This document shows, one piece after another, positions 12,143 through 14,516 of a stretch of DNA of 14,516 nt. How positions within the stretch are numbered: the first letter of the stretch is position 1; the number at the start of each line of letters is the position of its first letter. The translations under genes and the position numbers were made by a program. This stretch comes from Candidatus Fermentibacterota bacterium (GTDB lineage: Bacteria; JAFGKV01): contig JAFGKV010000175.1 in the NCBI GenBank assembly GCA_016928395.1, positions 1-14,516 of the forward strand. The letters run 5' to 3'. Below the pieces are notes generated by a model. That model was given only the letters and a program-made list of their open reading frames with translations. It ran no database searches and was not told the origin of the DNA.

Positions 12143-14263
12143 ATGAAGATCTCCCAGCTCGTGACGGCCCTTCTGGCAATGGCGCTCGTGTCCGGTGTGT
12201 CGGCGGAGCGATCCACGCCGTGGGATGACCTGGTGTTTCCGCCGCTGGCCTCGCTGGATGTGCCGGATGTGCCTGAGCATACTCTGCCCAATGGCCTTAC
12301 CTTGCTTCTCTTGGAGGACCACGAACTTCCTTTGGTTGACGTGACGGCCTACCTCCGGGCCGGGAAGGTCAATGATCCCGCCGACAAGGCTGGGCTGGCC
12401 GAGATCACCGCTCAGGTGGTCCGCACCGGCGGTAGCGCATCCATCGGCGGCGACGAACTGGATACCTACCTTGAATCCATTGGCGCCAGCATCGAGATCG
12501 CCTGCGATCGGGACATGGCGACGGTTACGGTTTCGTGCCTTTCCCAACATGCTGATGCGGTGCTCTCGCGGCTGGCCGATCTGCTCATCAATCCTGTGCT
12601 GCCCGACGACAAGCTCGAACTGGCAAAGGTGGGCCAGCGTACCGCAATTGCCTCGCGCAATGATGAGCCCTTTGATATGGCTATCCGGGAATACTCCAAA
12701 GTCGTATTCGGGACCACAAGTCCCTATGCCCGCCATCCTGAGTATGCGACCATCGAGGCCATCACCCGGGATGATCTGGTGGAATTCCACCGGCGATTCT
12801 ACCGGCCCGATGCCATGGTTATGGTGATTACGGGAGACTTCAAGGCCGCGGCGCTGCGGCGATCAGTGGAGCGGAAGCTGAGCAGTTGGAAGGCGCCGCA
12901 GGAGCCCCTGCCTGCTCTTCCTCCCGTGCCCGAAATGCAGCCCAAGGGTCTCTACTTTGCGTCGAAACCTGATGTGACCCAGTCGACAATACTCCTGGGC
13001 CATCTCGGGTATCGAGCGGACGACCCAGACTATCCAGCTATGAGCCTGATGGATCAGATTCTGGGTGGTGGGTTTTCGTCGAGGATCATGAACGAGGTGC
13101 GGACCAAGCGCGGTCTTGCCTATGTGGCCCAATCCATTCCGGGCCACGCCTTTCCCCGGCCGGGCATTTTCGGAGCCTTCGCGGGCACCAAGTCGGAGTC
13201 GACGCTGGTCAGCATCCGGGTCATGGAGGAGGAGATCCGAAGAGTCACTGTGGAACCGGTTTCGGAGGAGGAGCTGGAGCGAGCGCGGAGTTCGATCCTG
13301 AATTCCTTTGTGTTCAGGTTTGACTCCCCAGAGAAGGTCGCCAAGCGCATCGGCTACTACAGATTCCATGACTACCGCCGCGATTTCCTGCAGTGGTATG
13401 AAGAGGCCGTGCGATCCGTGACACCGCAGATGCTGCTGGAGGCCGCGCAGCGCAAGATCAGGCCGGAATACCTCTCGGTTCTGGTCATTGGCAACAAGGA
13501 CCAGCTCGGTGAGACTCTGGACGCGCTGGGCACCGTGACGGAGTTGGACATCGCCATTCCTCCCCCTGCCTCGAAATTGGGTGAGGTAACCACCACGGAC
13601 GAGGGCCGTGCCGCTGCCTTGTCTCTACTGGCCCGAGCAGAAGAGACCGCCGGTGGAGGGGCGCTGCGGTCGGTGCAGTCGCTGAAGACCGTCACCGATG
13701 CCGTTGTGAACGTACAAGGCATGAGCCTGAATGTGGCGGCCACCGAAATCCGTGTCTTCCCCGACCGCGTCTATTCCTCACAGAAGCTGCCTTTCGGAGA
13801 GGTGGTGACGGTGATCGATGGGCAGACGGGCTGGATGCGCGATCCCCGAGGGGTGCAAGACCTCCCAGGCTCGATGTTGGATGAGGCCGAGGCGGATCGC
13901 ATGCGGGAGATGCTCTGGATCCTCACGAACTACACTGATCTGGCGCTGGAAGCGCTCGACCCGGTAGAGGAAGAGGGGCGTTCCTTCACGAGGGTCTTCG
14001 TCTCCTCCGAGGTCGTGAAGGATTGGGTGCTGTATTTTGACGAGGCGGGCAACCTGGCGGGGATGGACTACCAAAGCGTGGATCAGAGCGGCCCAGCGGA
14101 CATGGCCGTCCGCTATGACGAGCTTACCGAGGTCTCAGGGATTCGTTTTCCCTGGAAAGTCGCAATGCGCCGAAACGGCGAACCCTTCCTCACCGGAACC
14201 GTACAGAGCATCGAGGTGAACCCGGCCATCGACGAGACCATCTTCCAGCGACCGGCTTCCTGA
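12143..14263 (+). CDS. M16-family companion subunit without zinc motif, fused to a LolA-like C-terminal domain
   Basis: 706 residues; ATG with GAGG 7 bases upstream, 15 bp after the catalytic M16 gene. Residues 1-21 form a signal peptide (VSGVSA end). Residues ~40-465 are two M16 domains. Where the zinc motif should be, the sequence is GLAEITAQV (84-92): His, Glu and His are replaced by Glu87, Ala90 and Gln91, so it cannot bind zinc in the usual way. The C-domain motif FSSRIMNEVRTKRGLAYVAQS is intact (Arg323, Tyr327). Residues ~510-700 resemble the LolA/outer-membrane-lipoprotein-sorting fold (GQTGWMRDPRGVQDLPG, LYFDEAGNLAGMDYQS, GIRFPWKVAMRRNGEPFLTG). This pairing is known for heterodimeric M16B proteases. 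The LolA-like part may bind a hydrophobic ligand or anchor the complex near the outer membrane. Confidence 0.9.
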   Translation: MKISQLVTALLAMALVSGVSAERSTPWDDLVFPPLASLDVPDVPEHTLPNGLTLLLLEDHELPLVDVTAYLRAGKVNDPADKAGLAEITAQVVRTGGSASIGGDELDTYLESIGASIEIACDRDMATVTVSCLSQHADAVLSRLADLLINPVLPDDKLELAKVGQRTAIASRNDEPFDMAIREYSKVVFGTTSPYARHPEYATIEAITRDDLVEFHRRFYRPDAMVMVITGDFKAAALRRSVERKLSSWKAPQEPLPALPPVPEMQPKGLYFASKPDVTQSTILLGHLGYRADDPDYPAMSLMDQILGGGFSSRIMNEVRTKRGLAYVAQSIPGHAFPRPGIFGAFAGTKSESTLVSIRVMEEEIRRVTVEPVSEEELERARSSILNSFVFRFDSPEKVAKRIGYYRFHDYRRDFLQWYEEAVRSVTPQMLLEAAQRKIRPEYLSVLVIGNKDQLGETLDALGTVTELDIAIPPPASKLGEVTTTDEGRAAALSLLARAEETAGGGALRSVQSLKTVTDAVVNVQGMSLNVAATEIRVFPDRVYSSQKLPFGEVVTVIDGQTGWMRDPRGVQDLPGSMLDEAEADRMREMLWILTNYTDLALEALDPVEEEGRSFTRVFVSSEVVKDWVLYFDEAGNLAGMDYQSVDQSGPADMAVRYDELTEVSGIRFPWKVAMRRNGEPFLTGTVQSIEVNPAIDETIFQRPAS

Positions 14264-14275
14264 AGGGTGCCAGGA

Positions 14276-14313
14276 GCTCGCTTCGCGAGCAGGGTTCAGC
14301 TCGCGTTGCGAGC
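14276..14313. repeat. Two hairpin repeats of the GCTCGC/GCGAGC family
   Basis: Hairpin 1 is GCTCGC-TTC-GCGAGC (14276-14290). Hairpin 2 is GCTCGC-GTT-GCGAGC (14299-14313). The two are joined by AGGGTTCA. Stems are identical to those at 1549-1593 but loops differ (TCT there), which hints that the stem is what is conserved. Hairpin 1 starts 12 bases after the M16 stop codon. No T-tract follows, so it is not a classic intrinsic terminator but could stabilise the mRNA 3' end. Confidence 0.88.
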
Positions 14314-14360
14314 AGTTTCCAGGGTTCAGGGTTCGGGGCTGTCGACTGGAGTCACCAGCT

Positions 14361-14389
14361 CTTTGGCAAAGGGAGGTTGGGAGGGATTT
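14361..14389. repeat. 29-bp direct repeat, copy 1
   Basis: Begins CTTTGGCAAAGGGAGG and ends GGGAGGGATTT; identical to 14484-14512, 123 bp away. Confidence 0.93.
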
Positions 14390-14436
14390 GGAATGGTGGA
14401 ATGATGGGGATGGCTGGACGAATGGATGGATGGATG
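14390..14436. repeat. GATG-rich low-complexity element
   Basis: Runs of GGAATG, GATGG and GGATGGATGGATG. Its second half matches the element at 8036-8108 in opposite orientation (21 of 23 bases), so it belongs to a dispersed family. Confidence 0.75.
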
Positions 14437-14478
14437 TTTCGCTTTCGCGACCAGGGTTCGGGGGGCTACCGACCAGCC

Positions 14479-14514
14479 CCTCCCTTTGGCAAAGGGAGGT
14501 TGGGAGGGATTTTC
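14479..14514 (+). repeat. 29-bp repeat copy 2 inside a 9-bp-stem palindrome with trailing T-run
   Basis: CCTCCCTTT (14479-14487), loop GGC, AAAGGGAGG (14491-14499) form a perfect 9-bp stem. A second GGGAGGG (14503-14509) could compete for the same CCCTCCC arm, and TTTT follows at 14511-14514. The 29-bp repeat unit spans 14484-14512. It could act as a terminator, but copy 1 lacks the full left arm and a T-run, so repeat-family membership is the firmer call. Confidence 0.7.
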
Positions 14515-14516
14515 TC

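Larger units (their letters stand above)
14264..14516. other. Repeat-rich spacer after the M16 genes (runs to window edge)
   Basis: No gene is visible. It holds two hairpins of the GCTCGC/GCGAGC family, GGGTTC(A/G) repeats, two copies of a 29-bp repeat, a GATG-rich run and a large palindrome near the edge. Its content parallels the spacer at 1495-1858. Confidence 0.8.

Overview
The window is GC-rich, almost fully coding, and carries two divergent gene blocks that meet near 7987-8244. The organism is very probably a diderm (Gram-negative type) bacterium: several proteins have export signals, the last gene has a LolA-like C-terminal domain, and there is a LytM/M23 peptidase. DUF4388, roadblock proteins, CBM20-type esterases and many short intergenic repeats are common in myxobacteria-like lineages and in little-cultured FCB-group phyla. 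I cannot assign a phylum from the sequence alone.

Leftward (minus-strand) block, read from 7986 to 1: a cytosolic sensor histidine kinase with a degenerate N-terminal receiver, then GAF, PAS and kinase domains; a secreted M23 metallopeptidase-like protein; glyA and folD, which make and oxidise 5,10-methylene-tetrahydrofolate; a tRNA-His(GTG) with encoded G-1 and CCA; a 364-bp repeat-rich spacer; and an exported three-domain protein (CBM20-like, alpha/beta-hydrolase esterase, GyrI-like) that runs off the left edge. The four leading genes are 16 bp apart, 17 bp apart or overlapping by 8 bp, so they look like one operon.

Rightward (plus-strand) block, read from 8245 to 14263: a response regulator with a receiver and a DUF4388 domain but no DNA-binding domain; two small roadblock/LC7-like proteins; and two M16 zinc-peptidase-family proteins. 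The first M16 protein keeps the HxxEH zinc motif. The second has lost it but keeps the R/Y motif and carries a LolA-like C-terminal domain. They look like the catalytic and companion subunits of a periplasmic heterodimer.

The most unusual points are these: (1) the kinase / DUF4388-regulator / double-roadblock cluster, which looks like a protein-interaction signalling module with no GTPase in view; (2) the esterase-GyrI fusion; (3) the split-active-site M16 pair; and (4) a family of short hairpin repeats (stem GCTCGC/GCGAGC with changing loops), 7-bp pyrimidine-rich tandem arrays and a GATG-rich element, which recur in the spacers at 1541-1840, 8036-8108 and 14276-14516. No insertion sequence, CRISPR array, phage gene or rRNA is visible.
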